DNA of 64,000 nt from Nageia nagi. Lineage: Eukaryota > Pinophyta. The number at the start of each line of letters is the position of its first letter. The first letter of the stretch is position 1. Where the stretch lies: the NCBI GenBank assembly GCA_050084985.1, contig JBITNC010000001.1, forward strand, positions 205,406,001-205,470,000, in the 5' to 3' direction. Below the pieces are notes generated by a model that was not told the origin of the DNA, ran no database searches, and saw only the letters and a program-made list of their open reading frames with translations. Shown here piece by piece: positions 1 through 13,416 of the stretch. A program made the position numbers and the translations under genes.

Positions 1-185
1 CACTTAATACTTCAAGGTATCCTAGGTAGCTTAAGTATGTAGTGAATAAGGTAATGTAAATTCACTAATACTTAAAGGTATCCTAGATACCTTAAGTATG
101 TAGTGAATAAGGTAATGTAAATTCACTAATACTTAAAAGTATCCTGAAATATATTTTAAGTATTTGTGAATAAAATAATGTAACT
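1..185. repeat. About 62-bp tandem repeat with internal palindrome
   Basis: Three successive units start near 1, 63 and 125. Each reads roughly CACTAATACTTAAAGGTATC followed by CTAGATACCTTAAGTATGTA and then GTGAATAAGGTAATGTAAAT. The ACTTAAGGTATC and GATACCTTAAGT arms are inverted repeats of one another. The third unit is the most degenerate. No coding potential is apparent. It may be the upstream part of the LTR-like region that follows. Confidence 0.8.
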
Positions 186-720
186 TGTCCTACACTCCAT
201 CTTATAGACATGCCCCTTGGGTAAAAGGTTGTTACATGTCATGACTTTGTACAATGGTTAAAAGAGTGATCCAAGGGAAGATTTTGGCCTATAAATAAAG
301 GGCCTTCTCTTTGAGATTACTCACTCAAGTCTGTAGTACTGTTATGCTTTAGGATTGTTAGGAGTAGTAGGAAGAGCTGTTGTAAGAGAGTGCATCTTGA
401 TAATAAAGATCCTAGATTAGTGGATGTACTCCCATGCTTGGCGGAAACACTTTACATTGGTGTTAAGTTTGTGAGATTGGCTATTGTGTTATGCTATTAT
501 GTTGATGTTTTAAAGAGCTTTCTTGTGATTTTGGTTGAATAGAGATTTAGGCTATTAGGCTTAGTTCTCTAAGATCGGGTTAGGTCCTATTGAGGAATGT
601 TTGGAGGAACATGACTAATAGAGCATGGGCATTACCCCAATATTCTAGCCATTTATGCAAGTGGTGTTGCTCCATCTCCACCTTGGTAGCCTAAGCGCAT
701 ATTTGAAACCAGGTATCATG
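186..720 (+). other. LTR-like promoter region, remnant
   Basis: A TATA box (TATAAAT, 290-296) is followed by a leader-like sequence and by AATAAAG near 400. A weak match to a Met-tRNA primer site (GGTATCATG) lies near 712-720. Together these look like U3-R-U5 of an old plant LTR retroelement. No second LTR was found, so the boundaries and the family are uncertain. Confidence 0.35.
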
Positions 721-3503
721 AAACACCTCTATCTTGTTAATTTACCCTATTTTATGTTCCATTTTGTTGATATCTACATTAGGAGAAATAGGGAATGTAT
801 TCTTGCCCATTAGGGTTTGATTAAAATTTTGGTTGATTTTGTGAGAAGAGGTGCTAGATTTGTTGTACCCCTACAAGAAATTGCTCTTGATCCACCTCCT
901 TTGGAGAATCACCCTTCTTTCCTTGTCCAACACCCTCCTCTTTCTCCTTCCCCTTCCCAGACATCCCCTCCCCCCTCCTCTCACTCTTTGAGCCATCTAC
1001 CACCATCCCCACCCCTATTATCAACTTGTCCTCTTATAAGTCCTTTGTTCTTAGGGTCGCTCTATGACTCACACTTCTTTGTTTGATGAAGAAGGGTTGA
1101 TTTTCAAAGGTAAAATATGAAATAGAAGGTGGATTTCTTCAAAATTATACAAGCCTTTCAAGACTCAATGAGGAATGCCTGGACTTGGTTGAAGTTTAGA
1201 GCAGGAAGCGTCCTTCAAAGCATAAGAAGAAATGTTGATTTCACTTCTTTTTCAAGAGAAGTTATTTTATAAAAAGTTAGGAATGGGTGGCAACAAAAGC
1301 AGTTAGGTTGGCTACAAGAGCTCATTTCAATGATATGTACGCTACGCAAAAGACGAGAAGTAACAAATGGGCAATCATCGTAGCTTCTACAAAAGATGAC
1401 ATTCCCTTGTGTGTGTCGATTGAGAAGCAAGGTGGTCTCATAGAAGCTGAAATAACTGCGTGTTTGACTTTCTTGGATTTAGGCATGTCAACACCGCATG
1501 TTGTAAAAAATAGTGACTTAAATCTGGACTGTCTTGTAAGAGTGGTGGACTTAGATGATAACTTTGGTGACCATGGTTTGACCAATACCCATGCCTCTAT
1601 TGCATAGAGCTAGGTTGGTTAGCAACTTAGCATGATGAATGTATTTTGTCTCATATGGCTACTATATTGAAGATCTAATGACATTTTGTAAAAACAAGTT
1701 TTGGGCCCCTATATAAAAAACTCATTAATAAATTTACCCTAATAAAAAAAAAAAGAAATTGAATCTTTAGTTCATCTTGAGAAAGGAGAACTGCATTCTT
1801 CTCAAATTGCGGAAGTTCATGTTTATGGTCATAATACTACTACTTTTCCTTATCATCCTATTGAGCATAATAGTGTTTATAAAATGATTAATTTGATTGA
1901 GGAAGCCAATTTCTAAGAAAATTTTCTCCATGATATGATTGACCATGTTAATAATCATGAAGATAATATTGATGATGTGGTAAATGTGGTTGAGCATGAA
2001 GACTATTATGAATCCTGCATAGATGAAGCATTGGATTTACTCATTGTCATTTAGTATGAACTTTTGTTATTCTATTACTTGGATTTTGTCAAAGGCACAT
2101 GGTTGTTTACTTATCAATTGTTTGATTTAATCCATTTCTTGAATATATATACAATGTGAAAATCACAAAGGGTCTCATGAAAATCTGATCATCCCATGAA
2201 GTTCTCTTATATTATTTGATCATCCCAAGGGTATGCGTACTCAAGGATGGTAGGGTATAGGGACCTGATTTTAGGGGATAGCTTGAAAATGACAAAATAT
2301 ATAACAAGTAAAAATTCCCAAAAATTTTAGAATTTTTAGAAATAAAGATAGTGTCTAATTCTACATTCATATTATCAATTCATCGATTCAATGAATCATT
2401 GAATTCATTCATGAAACATTCAATTTGAAATCAAATATGAAATTAAATATCAAATAGTAAAACTTAAAATTAAAATTAAAAATACAAAATTAAGAACTCA
2501 AAATACTGAAACTTGAAATTTGAAAGTGAAACTAAGTTACTAAAATAATAATATTCACATATGAATGAGCAATAGGCTAATAGCATAATCAATGAGCCAT
2601 AATTATATAATGTCATTAAGTTGAATTAAGTACATAATATTAATAAATAATATCATATGTGAAGTTAAAATGATTATAATGTTATATGTGAAGATAAAAA
2701 TGAAAGCTATCCTCCTCAACATCATCCAGTTGAAGAGCATCCACCAATTATAATTTTGATGTTGTAAAGAAAAAGGGGATGGTTGGTTGTCCCTGGGAAC
2801 GTTCAAAATGTCCTCAAGGACAGTTAAATGTCTTCCAGTTGTCCCCTTTTTCCCTTTTATTAGGTATGGCTCGCTAAGGCCTGAAAACATTTCAGGGACA
2901 ACCTTTGCCATTTACTCCAAAAGGTGTACGACAAGAAAACATCCCCTTCGATGTACTCACGTTTCATGGGATAGGGAGATAACGAAACGCATCCCTCAGG
3001 TTGGGGGATGTGTCATCGTGTTTCCTTGATCACCACATATTATAATGTTATGACCTTGTATGCATATTTCACGTCCTTGGATTTTAGACATTAATGTGTC
3101 ATTATTATTATATGACGAATCAAGACTATTGTACTCTCACCTTTGTAGATTTTCTTCTTCTAGCATGTATTTATTCTCATGGACAACGATGTTAGACTAT
3201 TGTACAACTCACTCCATCATAGAGATATTTGTTGCAAGGAACTCTTGTGAGGTTATGGCAATTTATAGTGTGAAAATTGAATGATGATTTGATATATGGG
3301 GCAATAGATTTACAATTAAAATAGCACAATGGAAGTGTGATAACGACAAGGAACTTATTGAAGGAATAGTATAGGAATATACTTTGGATCATAATAGAAT
3401 ACAAATATAGCATTATAAAGAAGCAATCAGCAAAAAAGCAACAAGAACAAAATTCTAAGAAGACTCCATGCAAGAAGAGGGATTATCAAATGCACATGAA
3501 GCC
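721..3503. other. Unassigned repeat-like DNA
   Basis: I recognise no gene here. A proline/serine-rich open stretch at 817-1086 looks like a composition artefact. An open frame at 1287-1607 (+, 106 codons) has no family that I recognise. At 1756-2053 (+) there is a degenerate coding-like stretch of about 98 codons with an internal stop, possibly retroelement debris. 2280-2700 is very AT-rich. The last part (about 3350-3503) reads as an open frame that continues across the insertion site of the following composite unit. Confidence 0.4.
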
Positions 3504-3719
3504 TGTTGTGCCCACACAACACATCCCAAGATGCAGTGTTGTGCCTCCACAACACTCCCCAAATTTTTTTGCATTTTGAGGACCCTCGAAAGTCATATAC
3601 GAGTGCATGGAAGTAATTTTGTCTAAGGGAATGTATGCATCATGTTTAGCTACGAGGAAACATGTTAAGTTTGTACGTTCATGAGCAAATATTAGTTAAG
3701 AAATTGCATGATTTTCCTT

Positions 3720-5270
3720 ACGTGCATGTTTTGAAGGACATGATCTTGCACATCCCCAAAACAGTGCACCCTCCTTCATGTTGCATTTTCAGTACTCACA
3801 CTTGCATTTTGGGCCATTAAAAATGCATTTTTAGGTCACTCATACTGCAAAATATATTCCCCTTTCATTGTTTCTTCATTCAAGAATCATCCTAGTCAAG
3901 TTTTCGAAGAAAACCATGTTTTCCAGGTAGTCGCATGTTTTGAGGGACATGCTTTTGCATGCCCCAGAATGGTGCGACCAGGGCTGAGAGCTTTCATACT
4001 TAGAATATTTATGCAAAATCATGAAGAAAAGGTCTAGTCACATGCTTTGAGGAACATGCTTTTTCCATGTCCCAAAACGATGTGACCAAGGTGGTGGACA
4101 TTCCATACTTAGAATATTTTTGAATTCATCTGGCATGCAAGGAGAAAGAGGTAGTCACACATTTTAAGGGACATGCTTTTGCATGTCCCCAAATCAGTGC
4201 AACCAGGGACATGAGTCTCTATACTTAGCCAATTTTCAAGAAAAGTACCAAGATAGCTTAGGTGCATGTTTAGAGGGACATGCTTCTTCATGTCCCCTAA
4301 ATGGTGCGCCCAATTTTGAGCAATGAAATTTGGCTAAGTGTTGGGCCCAAATGTTGACAAGTGTGGCTACATGCATTTGACCCCCTCTTACACCTATCAC
4401 AAGGCAACACCTGCCCCATCCAAGAAGGCTCTAAAAAGGAAGTCAGCCCCCAGTTATTATGTTTAAAAGGTTAAGTCTGGAGCACTACGTGGAGTAAAGT
4501 AGAAAAGCACGTCCCTTAAAACATGTGTCCTATTTCAAATTGCATTTTTCAAGTCATTTTCATTATTTTTGGAATCTCCTACCTGGGGAGGTGTGCAAAG
4601 GCCAATCGCATCATTGTAGTACATGCTAGGGCACTCCCCCAAATCCATGCACCCAATCCTAGACGTCTTGGCTCAGGGGTCAAATTGACTAAGTGTTGGA
4701 GTTCAAGAAGAGAGGGCAAGGCACATACTTCAAGGTGCATACTTTTGCACCCATTTCAAAGGGTGCAACCAAGAAACAAAAGTTCTTAAGTGGCATGAAA
4801 ATTGGCTAAGTCCCTTTATTGGGCACACACATTCTGGCACATGCTTTTGCACTCATTCAAAACCATGCGCCCTATACTCCACCATACCATTCGACCTCAT
4901 TTTCAACTAACCAAAGGGTGACACGTAGCAACCTGGAAAACTATAAATACTAAGTCACCCCTTAGTCATTTTCATCACTTCATTTCAAATTTGTACTAAG
5001 ATCCCCAATCGCACCATTCTAGGGACATACTTGAGCACTCATCCGAATCAATGCACCAAGGAGAAATAAGTAAGAATTTGTTTGTGCAACTAGTTAGCCA
5101 TTTTCAAGTAAGGCATTTCGTTTGAGCCCAAGAAACTGAGGCGCATGCTTTGCAGTACATGCTTTTCCACTCAACCCAATCCATGCGCTCAGGTGTGAAG
5201 TGAAGAAATGATGCCCTAAATTTGACTAAGTGACCCAGAACCTAGTCGCATGCTTTCCATGTAGTGAAAA
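3720..5270 (+). repeat. Palindrome array A upstream of gene A
   Basis: About ten imperfect units of 50-60 nt occur, near 3722, 3929, 4034, 4152, 4259, 4609, 4719, 4823, 5005, 5141 and 5246. Several are spaced 105-118 bp apart. Outer arms are of the form GTCGCATG ... GTGCGACC. The best inner arms are GGGACATGC and GCATGTCCC around TTTT (4165-4190 and 3945-3965). Between units lies the motif GGCTAAGTGTTGG or GACTAAGTGTTGG (4332, 4687). The array ends just before a TATA box. Confidence 0.8.
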
Positions 5271-5403
5271 AGGATTCATCTCAAACTGTGAAACTAGGGT
5301 TGCAAGTTGAAATTGGCTGAGTTTGAAATGGCAAGAGTTGAGAAGAGAAATAGACAAGTGGCATGCACACAATCTATCATACATACACCCTCCATGCATC
5401 TCA

Positions 5404-5410
5404 TATAAAA
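5404..5410 (+). promoter_or_regulatory. TATA box of gene A
   Basis: TATAAAA lies about 170 bp upstream of the ATG at 5577, directly after palindrome array A. A second TATAAAT at 4942-4948 lies inside the array. Confidence 0.55.
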
Positions 5411-5576
5411 AGGGTAGCCTTGATTCATTTTGTTAGACGTCCTGCAGCCTAGACCTACAAATTTGACCTCTTTTTTGCTACATGTTTCAAGGTGTCCAGA
5501 TTCATCTCTGAACTCTTCTAAGGGCATTTACAACCATTCTTTATCCTTTTTTTGCATCATTTTTCAGAATTCTAAG

Positions 5577-8500
5577 ATGTCTTCCAAAGTGAAGCCACCC
5601 CCACTCAAAGCCAAGAAAGTTCAAGGGTAGTTGTTCGAAAGACATGTTACGAAGGACCAGATGACAAGGCTCTTGAAAGAGAGCCAAATAGAAATTCAAG
5701 AAAGAGAAAGACCAGAGCTCCCTGAAGCCAAATTCAAGGGGTGATAAGTCTTTGTTGGAGACACAAACTGGGGAAATCTTGACCCCATCCAGACCATAGC
5801 CTCCACCGCCTCCATCAGTAAGGAGGACCTATCAGATGAACTTATCCACACCCGTGGATTGTTCAATGCTACCATGATGCCTTTTCCAGTACCATTTCCT
5901 GACTTGTGCTGCGAGGTAGCCAAGAGATGTAGATTTAACAAGAGAGTCCTTTTGGACAAAGAGGGTAATGTGATCTTGGACTTCTCCCTCAATGGAATTG
6001 AAGGAGCCTTTGGCTAGAAAAGATACGAGGATGATTATACATTGGAAAATTTAGAAGAGTTCCATGATTCTACTACCCAACCTAGGGACTACATTCGAGC
6101 ATGGATTTATGAAGATTACCAAAACATCTAGGGCCAAAGGTTAGTCAGCACCCAAAGGGAGGAATTCCTACCTACTATGGACAAGTTGATCACTTTGTTG
6201 TCCAAAGTTACGAGCCAAGAGAATGATTCCAAGTACAAGAAAGAGTTCACAATTTATTGCAGTGATTAGCTTGGGGAGAGCTATTAGATGGAGTAGGGTG
6301 ATTAGTGATGTCCTGCACCACCAACTGGCCTTCTTTGGCTCCTCGATGAGATTTTATATGAACTCCTACCTTGTATACATGTTGCATGGCAAGCTTAGAT
6401 CCAAAGAGCTTGCAGATGAAAGATACTTGGGTCAAAAAAGCATTCATGTGTGGCGGGTTTACTCGAAGTGGTGGTATACAACAAATTTTAGCATTTCTAT
6501 GAGAGGAATGACCAGTGGAAGTATTCTAGTTACAAAGACACCAAAGGGGAGTCCGTCGTGAAGAGAATTTTTGATGCAACCATTCAGGCCATTAGCACAC
6601 ATGCAAATTTCTATCTGCAGCATGTTGATCATACATTCATCGAAGTCTATGGCTCCGAAGAGCAACCCCTAGTTGTGCCTAGATATGCTAGATCTAAAGA
6701 GGTCTCACTCAGGATCAAGACGTCTCCTCCTCCTGCCAATGTTCCTCCACAAGGCAATACACCTTTGCTTCTCGCTGGGAAGAGACAAGAAGCTCCAAGG
6801 GAGCACATCCCAAGCCCTAGCACAAACAGTGTGGTGATGGCCGATTTGAGAGATGATGGCTATTGCACTGTCCCCTTGGATATGTTGAAGGATGTTTGTG
6901 TCGATGATTCACCCACATAAGTGATTCCTTCTAGACCCACTTGTCCTCTTGGATGTAAGGAAAAGGTTCCCCCACTGCAACCAAGTTCCAGCTCGTTTGA
7001 GCATTCCACTTCTTCCGATGAAGAGACTAAGAGCCAGGTTAGTGGTGAAGTCATGGTGAAGAAGAAGAAGAAGATAACGATGATGTTGTTGCTGATGAGT
7101 ACTACCCCGAACAAGACAATGTAGTTGTAGGTGCTTCCGCACCTGATGAGACGGAGATTGAAACTCTCCCAAATAATGATGAGATTGTGGACATAGGGAC
7201 CTATGATGATGATGAGGTCCAAGTCATTGGAGTAGAGTGTGCCAGAGAGGTGGGTGCCTCCAAACCTTGTCGTTCCAAGCATAGGAAAAGGTCACCCTCG
7301 TCTTGCCAAAAGCCCTTTATGAAGAGGACAAGCCATGAGAGATGCCCTCAACCCCGGAAGAAAAGCATATCAATTGGTGGTGATGGAGGAGATGAAGAAG
7401 ATGAAGGGGAGACTGAAGAGTAGAAAAAAAAGAGAAAGCAGGATGAACACCAGGGTTGGGAGGTTGCCCTTATTCAAACTACTCTAACCAAAGAAGTCAA
7501 GAAGGTTAGCAAAGGTCGATTATTGGTGCAGAGGTTTCCTCCCCAGCCAGCAATCGAGCATCTAGACCTTGACCTAGATGCCTACCTTAGAGCCCTCAAT
7601 ATCAATAAGGCTCATGATGAGGAGATAGACCAGGACTTGCATTCTGAAGATGAAGAGGAGGAGCTCTTTAATGGTGAGAAGATTAGAAGAGTTGACACAT
7701 TTGTTTCCACCTCCCAGAAGGAGATCTCCATTAATCACTATTATTCAAAGGAGAAGCATCCTCAAAGGGAGAAAGATTGTGTGATAGAGACATTTAAGAT
7801 GCCTGTAAAGTTGGGACTAACAGCCCGCAAACACATAGTTACTAAAAATGTTGCAGTCATGGAACATGAGGGTTATGAAGCTAAAAAAGAGGTGAAGAGG
7901 CTGAAAAGGGAGCTCATGACCAACAGGAAAAGCATTAAGGAGTTGCAGAACATCAGTACCACCCCTCTTGATATGAAGAAGAAGATGATGGACACCATTG
8001 AGAAGTTATCTTCTCAAATTTACAAGCTCCTAGAAGGTGTTGAAATTCAGGACCATAGAGCCCAAATCACAACACATCTTGACAAGTTGGACAGCTACCT
8101 CCCCAATGTCTCCCACTTGCAGCAAATTTTCATAGACAAGCTCGAGAAATTGGTCCATTGCCATTAATTTACTTACAATCATGATTGGCTGAAGCATGCA
8201 TTGGAAAAGTGCAATGCAATTTTGAAACTTAAAATCCCCTCGAGGAAGGAGATCAAGGAGCAAATAAGCAAGTATGTCTATCAGCTAAGATTCCAGGGAG
8301 AGGATAACAACGTGAGGAAGAAGGAATCAATATTGGCAGAGGCTCAAAACTTAATATAGGAGCATCTAGACATCGATGACCTCAGTTTGCTGAAGGCAGG
8401 GCATCCTATCGTCCATGAGAGATAGATTGACATCTAAAGATACCAGATGCAAGCTACATCTGAGGAGATTGAGGACTATTTTCGGCAAAATGGCAGCATC

Positions 8501-8620
8501 ATTGGCATGATCTCCAGGGGCATGCGAAAGATTGTGGCATTCTTGGAGGAGACCATTGAGTTGTACGATCTCACCAGCAAAGAGTGGAACTCCGCTAATA
8601 CTGGATTAGATCTAGCCTAG
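5577..8620 (+). pseudogene. Family gene A (uncharacterised element-borne protein), broken
   Basis: I do not recognise a named family. The start is ATG at 5577 (MSSKVKPPPLK), matching the short basic N-termini of the other copies. Conserved blocks in order are DTNWGNLDPIQT (about 5758), PFPDLCCE...RVLLDKEGNVILDFS (5880-6000), RWSRVISDVLHHQL and FYMNSYLVYML (6285-6385), WKYSSYKDTKGESVVKRI, and HTFIEVYGSEEQPLVVPR (6630-6690). An acidic, lysine-rich linker follows. The C-terminal part at 7523-8167 contains DTFVS...YSKEKH...RKH and coiled coil. The last block (8340-8450) aligns with copies D and E. Several stops and frameshifts lie between blocks, so no intact product is made. The gene ends at TAG 8618-8620. 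Confidence 0.75.
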
Positions 8621-10061
8621 ATCAAATCCACTCGTAGATCCCATTTGCAATTATCTTTCTTTTAATAAATGCATATTTTATGATGGTTGTTGTTATGTCA
8701 AATTTCTTTTACTCAATTTGACTGGTGTAGGAATGAGGTTTTGCTCCTACTAGATCAAATTTGTTAGACTCATTTATGACTCTGACCAGTGCAGGGATGA
8801 GGTTTTGCTCCCGTTGGTTTAGATGTTAGACAATTTTTGCATATCTGATTTACTTTTGCATAGTTTAGAAGTAGATTAAATGCATTTTGATAGTGGCATT
8901 TATATTTTGTCAGTTTTTAAGTGCCACTTGCATCATTTTACAAGAATAATCTGATTTTGTATCGGTATGTGTGTTGCGTGTGTGCACACCATATTAGATT
9001 TAATGCCTTTAGGGCAACACTTCTGATGGCCTATTTAGAGAGGGATTTTGGCATTTGGGATTTTTGCATAATGTTGATTGCATGAGATTTTGCATTTGTA
9101 AGAACTAGAGGAATTTCTTTGCATTTGCAAAACCAAAAATTATAGAGCATATGTGCCATTTCTGCATATCATTGTCTATCTGTGAAGATTTTGCACATAT
9201 GTGAATTTGCATCTAAAAGATTCAACATTCCATTGCATAGAAGTTCACTGCATAAGGGGTTCTATGCTTGTTATGATTGTGTATCGTTACATATCCGCTA
9301 TACTTTGAATATCATGTTAATGATATTGCTATCAAGCAAGGAATGTTATTGCTCATGTCATTGAACATCATTATGAATTGATTTCTTTCCAAAATAGTGC
9401 TATAAAGTAAATACTGTGGAGATTGTCATTTGTGGGATTATGCATGTCTGAATAGTTTTTCTTTTTGAAGTTGCACATTGAATATTAGTTGAATTGGTTT
9501 TAGCTATTCTTTGCATGATTTGCACACAAGTGATTGTATTCTGACGCATATAGCTTGTCACCATGCCATTCGGTTAGGCCTGTGTATTCACGCCCTCACT
9601 TCATTTACTCTTGTTCCATCGAGTCTACCACCAAGACCCTACAACTTCCTGCTCTCACCTGGTAGTGATTTGAGCGCATATTGCTATTTGCTTCTAGACT
9701 TGATAGTGAGCCACCTACCTTAATGAATCCGAAGATGACCTACTGAGACACTGCATCACTGGTGATATCTTCATAAGTCCATCTTTCCTTATATTCCTAT
9801 GCACTTATCCCTATGTTTGTCCTTGCATTTGTGATCTTTCTTCACTTTGGTTCACATTTGAAGTCTTTTCTTATCGTGGAGAAGAACCCTGACAGTGTGT
9901 ATTTCCCTTGTATATGGTTAACATCATCTTTGACTACTATGCCCTAGACCATATTCCATGTGAGCGCTTGGTGTAACTAGTCCTTTCAAGCGGAAACAAG
10001 TAACATTGTTTCCTCCAAGTCTTGTGAATGTTTTGGACTAGGAAAAAAAAACATACCAACA
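8621..10061 (+). other. 3' tail of unit A
   Basis: Non-coding. Besides the hairpins it contains TTTAGGGCAACACTTC (9008), also found after gene E as TTTTAGGGCAACATTTC (62403). Near the end is AGTCCTTTCAAGCGG (9979), matching the tails of units B, E and F. It finishes AACATACCAACA at 10061. Boundaries rest on that match to the B and F ends. Confidence 0.55.
8705..8825 (+). promoter_or_regulatory. Two 3'-tail hairpins with conserved loop (gene A)
   Basis: Two successive stem-loops share the core G(G/A)ATGAGGTTTTGCTCC. The first (8715-8768) pairs TTTGACTGGTGTAGGA with TCCTACTAGATCAAA, with a bulge. The second (about 8785-8820) pairs ACCAGTGCAGGG with CCCGTTGGT. They lie about 95 bp past the stop codon. 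The same loop with a different stem occurs after genes D and E. Confidence 0.7.
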
Positions 10062-10244
10062 TGCAACATTTCGGGGACTGAATTTTTGCAATGAAAATAA
10101 GTGACATTGTCTAGGCATGATCATACTACAACCAATATGGAGATTCAGAGTGGCCAGATGATCGAGCATGTACCCAAAGTCATGAAGAGAGCTCAATGTA
10201 TCCAATGGCCAGGTCAGGGCCTGGTTTTAAGCAACATCTCACAG

Positions 10245-12545
10245 GATGGAGTTTTGGAAATTGGAGTTTTTGAGTAAATGGCAAATGTGGCAAAAAGAGC
10301 ACATTTTGGTCAGTTTTCAGCCCAAAAAAGGCAACTATGATAGAAAGGTGCATTTTGGTCACTTTTGAGCCTAAAAAGCAAAACAATGGTCAGTATGACA
10401 GAAAAGCACATTTTGGTCAAATTTGTGCCTAAAAGTGGTCAGTATAGTCAAAATGTGCGTTTTTGCACAATTTAAGCCCGGAATGTTCGAAAATGACCAA
10501 AAATGCAAAGTTGACCTCAAAGTGCATGGAAATGTGGGAAATCATCATTTTCGCACATCTCGAGTCCCGAAATGCTCGAAAATGCAAACTTTGAGCTTGA
10601 AATAGCGAAAATGATCATTTTTCACCATTTGAGCTCGAAAATGTCCAGAAATAGCGAAAATGGTTGAAAATGCATGCTTTGAGCCCGAACATACCGAAAA
10701 TGCATAATTTGGCCTTGTAAAAGATGGAAGAGACCGAGAGTGTATAGTTAAGCCCGAAATTGATTAGAAAGACAAGTTTGAATGTCCTTGGGGGATAAAA
10801 TCAAAAAATAAGATTTTTTGGTGTCCAAGAAGCCTGGGGTTGAGCCTAAAAAAATGAGTTTTTTCAAAATGCTCAAAATGAAAATTCGAGAGAAAGGTGT
10901 GATGCAAAATGATAAATTAAGGCAACTTTGCTCTTGGAAATTTTGAAAAATGAGTTTTTCCCTCCGAAAATCTAAGGGGGAGTTTTGCAAGTTTTCCCTC
11001 GCTTCATCAAATCTTGAAAATGGCCTATTATCTTCAAAACATGCACCTACCTTTTTAGGGGGGGCGGGGGGCGAAGGGGGGGGCGAATTGATTCAAAAGT
11101 GGAATTTTTGAGCTTGGGAGTGTAGAGATTGCGATTCTACATCAAATTGGTCTTTCAAGTTCGCAATTTCAACAAGTTTTGCTCCTTCAAAAGTGAAAAA
11201 AAAAATAGGAAAATGAGAAAAAGGGACAAAAGCACAGCTAATAGAAATGCTTCACATTTTCCAAAATTTCAAAAATATCAAAATGAAAATCTAAGAGAAA
11301 GGTGTGCCAAATCCAATTTTAGGCACCTTTGCTCTTGAAAATTTTGAAAAAAGTCAAAAAATGCCCTTCCTAGAGTTAGGTGTAGGTTTTGCAAGTTTTC
11401 CCTCACTTGCTCAAGTTTGGAAAATAGCCTAAAACCTCCAAAACCAACACCTACCCTTCTTGCACCCCAAAAATGCAAAAAAAAAAAATGAAATTTTTTA
11501 TCTCCATGAGTTGTAGGATGCGATTTCACACAAGATTGATGATTTGAGTTTTCCAAAAAAAAGATATTTACTCCCTCAAAAGCATCAAAAATTGATCAGC
11601 CAATGAGAGAGCTCCAAAATTTTCCAAAGTTGGCCAAATAAAAAAAGAAGAAAGAGGTAGGGTGGCAACTACAAAATGAAGCATCTTTGCTCTTGAAATT
11701 TTCAAAATTAACAAAGTTTTTCCCCTCCTAGAGTTAGGTGTTGGTTTTGCCTCCTTTCCCCCATTTCACCAAAGTTCCAAACTTGCCCATTCTTCCCAAA
11801 ACCTACGCCAAGCTTGGGAGTACTCAAAATTGCTTTGAATTTGAAATTTTTGGTCTGAAGAGCATGGGAAATCCAATTTTACACAAGTTTCATATTATAA
11901 GTTTTTGAAAAAAATGGATCTACTCCCTCAAAATCACAAAAATTGGATCAGCCAATGGGAGAGCTTGAAACTTTTCCAAATTTTTAAAACTTGAAAAATC
12001 AAAATTAGAGAGAAAGGTAGGGTGGCAAATCCAAACTTGAGCAACATTGCTCTTGGAATATTTGAAAAAACTCAAGATTTGGCCTTCAAAAAGTTAGGGG
12101 GGAGTATACCATGTTTTGGACCTTTTCAAAACTTTCCTAAACATGCCCAAAACCAACGCCAAGCTTTCTTGCCCCCCAAACTTGCTCATGCTTGCAATTT
12201 TTTGTTTCCATGAGATAGGTGGTGCAATTCTACACCATTTTGGCCTTCCATTTTGCAATTTAGACCACAAAAACTCCCCAAAAACCATCATTTTGTCCTC
12301 CAAAAGGATTCAAGGGCTGAAAAGCTCAAGAATTTGGATATTTTTTTTCTCAAAAAATCAAAATTTGAAATCCAAATCTGAAGTATGGAGGTTGAAGAGC
12401 ATCCAAAATCTATCAACTTTGCCTCAAGAAGCCCCCACATTGGACCAAACCTCCCTCTCTTAGAGTTAGGCGTAGGTTTTGCCTTCTTTACCCATTTTGG
12501 AGCACTTTCCCCAATGTTGGGCATGAGGAAAAGCCCAAAATGCAA
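10245..12545 (+). repeat. Palindrome and tandem-repeat array B
   Basis: Two layers are visible. At 10270-10760 short units carry GAAAATGC, ATTTTGGTC and TGAGCCC(G)AAA with local palindromes such as AAAATGATCATTTT (10607-10620). From about 10930 to 12545 there are five longer units of about 360-400 bp, starting near 10930, 11330, 11690, 12050 and 12410. Each holds GCTCTTG(A/G)AAATTTT, then TTAGG(T/C)GTAGGTTTTG, and a downstream inverted partner such as CAAAACCAACACCTAC, giving a stem with a loop of about 60-80 nt. The array ends just before a TATA box. Confidence 0.75.
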
Positions 12546-12603
12546 AATTTTGACTTAGGGTTGATATGGTGTTGACATGTGGCACCTTTAGATCCCCTAA
12601 GCC

Positions 12604-12610
12604 TATAAAT
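12604..12610 (+). promoter_or_regulatory. TATA box of unit B
   Basis: CCTATAAATACGCCCTCACC follows array B directly. The first recognisable family codons are about 800 bp further on, so the leader is long or the 5' end of the gene is decayed. 12620-13400 holds low-complexity sequence with no clear gene. Confidence 0.55.
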
Positions 12611-13416
12611 ACGCCCTCACCCCATCCATTTCTCTCACTACTCTCATTTGCACCCTTATGTTGCCAAAAGTTTTGAGAATTGGAGAGCTAAAGTGAGAAG
12701 GAATGCCAACATTCACCCTTGGAGGACAATTTGAAGACTTAGCATCATTGCCATTCACCCAAACTCCCTTGAACTTCAATATCCAAACATCCTCCATCCC
12801 ACATGAACTCCATTTTTCATATTTTTGAGGATTTTTACACCAAAACTCCATTTTTTAAAGCCTCAAACCTTGAATTTTTTTTCAAAATTTAAGTTTGATC
12901 ACTTTTTTAGATACCCTTTATCCTTGTGATCAACTTTTATTTTTCAGCAAAAAACAAAAAAAAATACATATGATCCAAGATCTGAGTGCCCAAAAGTCTC
13001 ATTTCTTCAAAAAAAATTCAAAAAAATCTATTAATTTTTTCAAAAACCTCTAAAAAGAGTTTTTCAAGTCCGTTTTTTCTGTTTCAAAGTTTAAAACACC
13101 TTCCCCACTCATTCCCCATCCATCTTAAGGTGTTAAAACTTAATTCTAGCATCATTTGGCAAATTCGCCAAAATTCACCTTTTCTACCTTTGAGAAATTT
13201 CTTGAAAAAGTCAACTTTTTGAGCCAAAATTTGAAAATCTTTTAAAAGTCCCAAATCTGTGCCAAGGCATTTTCCCCTAAGTCAATTACCTTTGTGTTAT
13301 CCCAAACCCACTTGAAAGACCTTGAACCTTGCAAATTTTGGCACTTTTGATGATGGCACACTTAGAATAAAATCCGAAAGTCCATTTTTTTAAAAATCTC
13401 TTTCTTTGCCCAAAAA

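Noticed and set aside
817-1086. 89-codon proline/serine-rich frame as a gene
   Set aside because: Composition is that of a C/T-rich tract; there is no homology or conserved motif, and it lies after an LTR-like region.
2770-3030. G+C-richer patch as a MITE
   Set aside because: I could not find convincing terminal inverted repeats or a target duplication.
3720-5270. Palindrome arrays as a CRISPR-like system
   Set aside because: Units are degenerate, spacers are not unique, there are no cas genes, and this is plant DNA.
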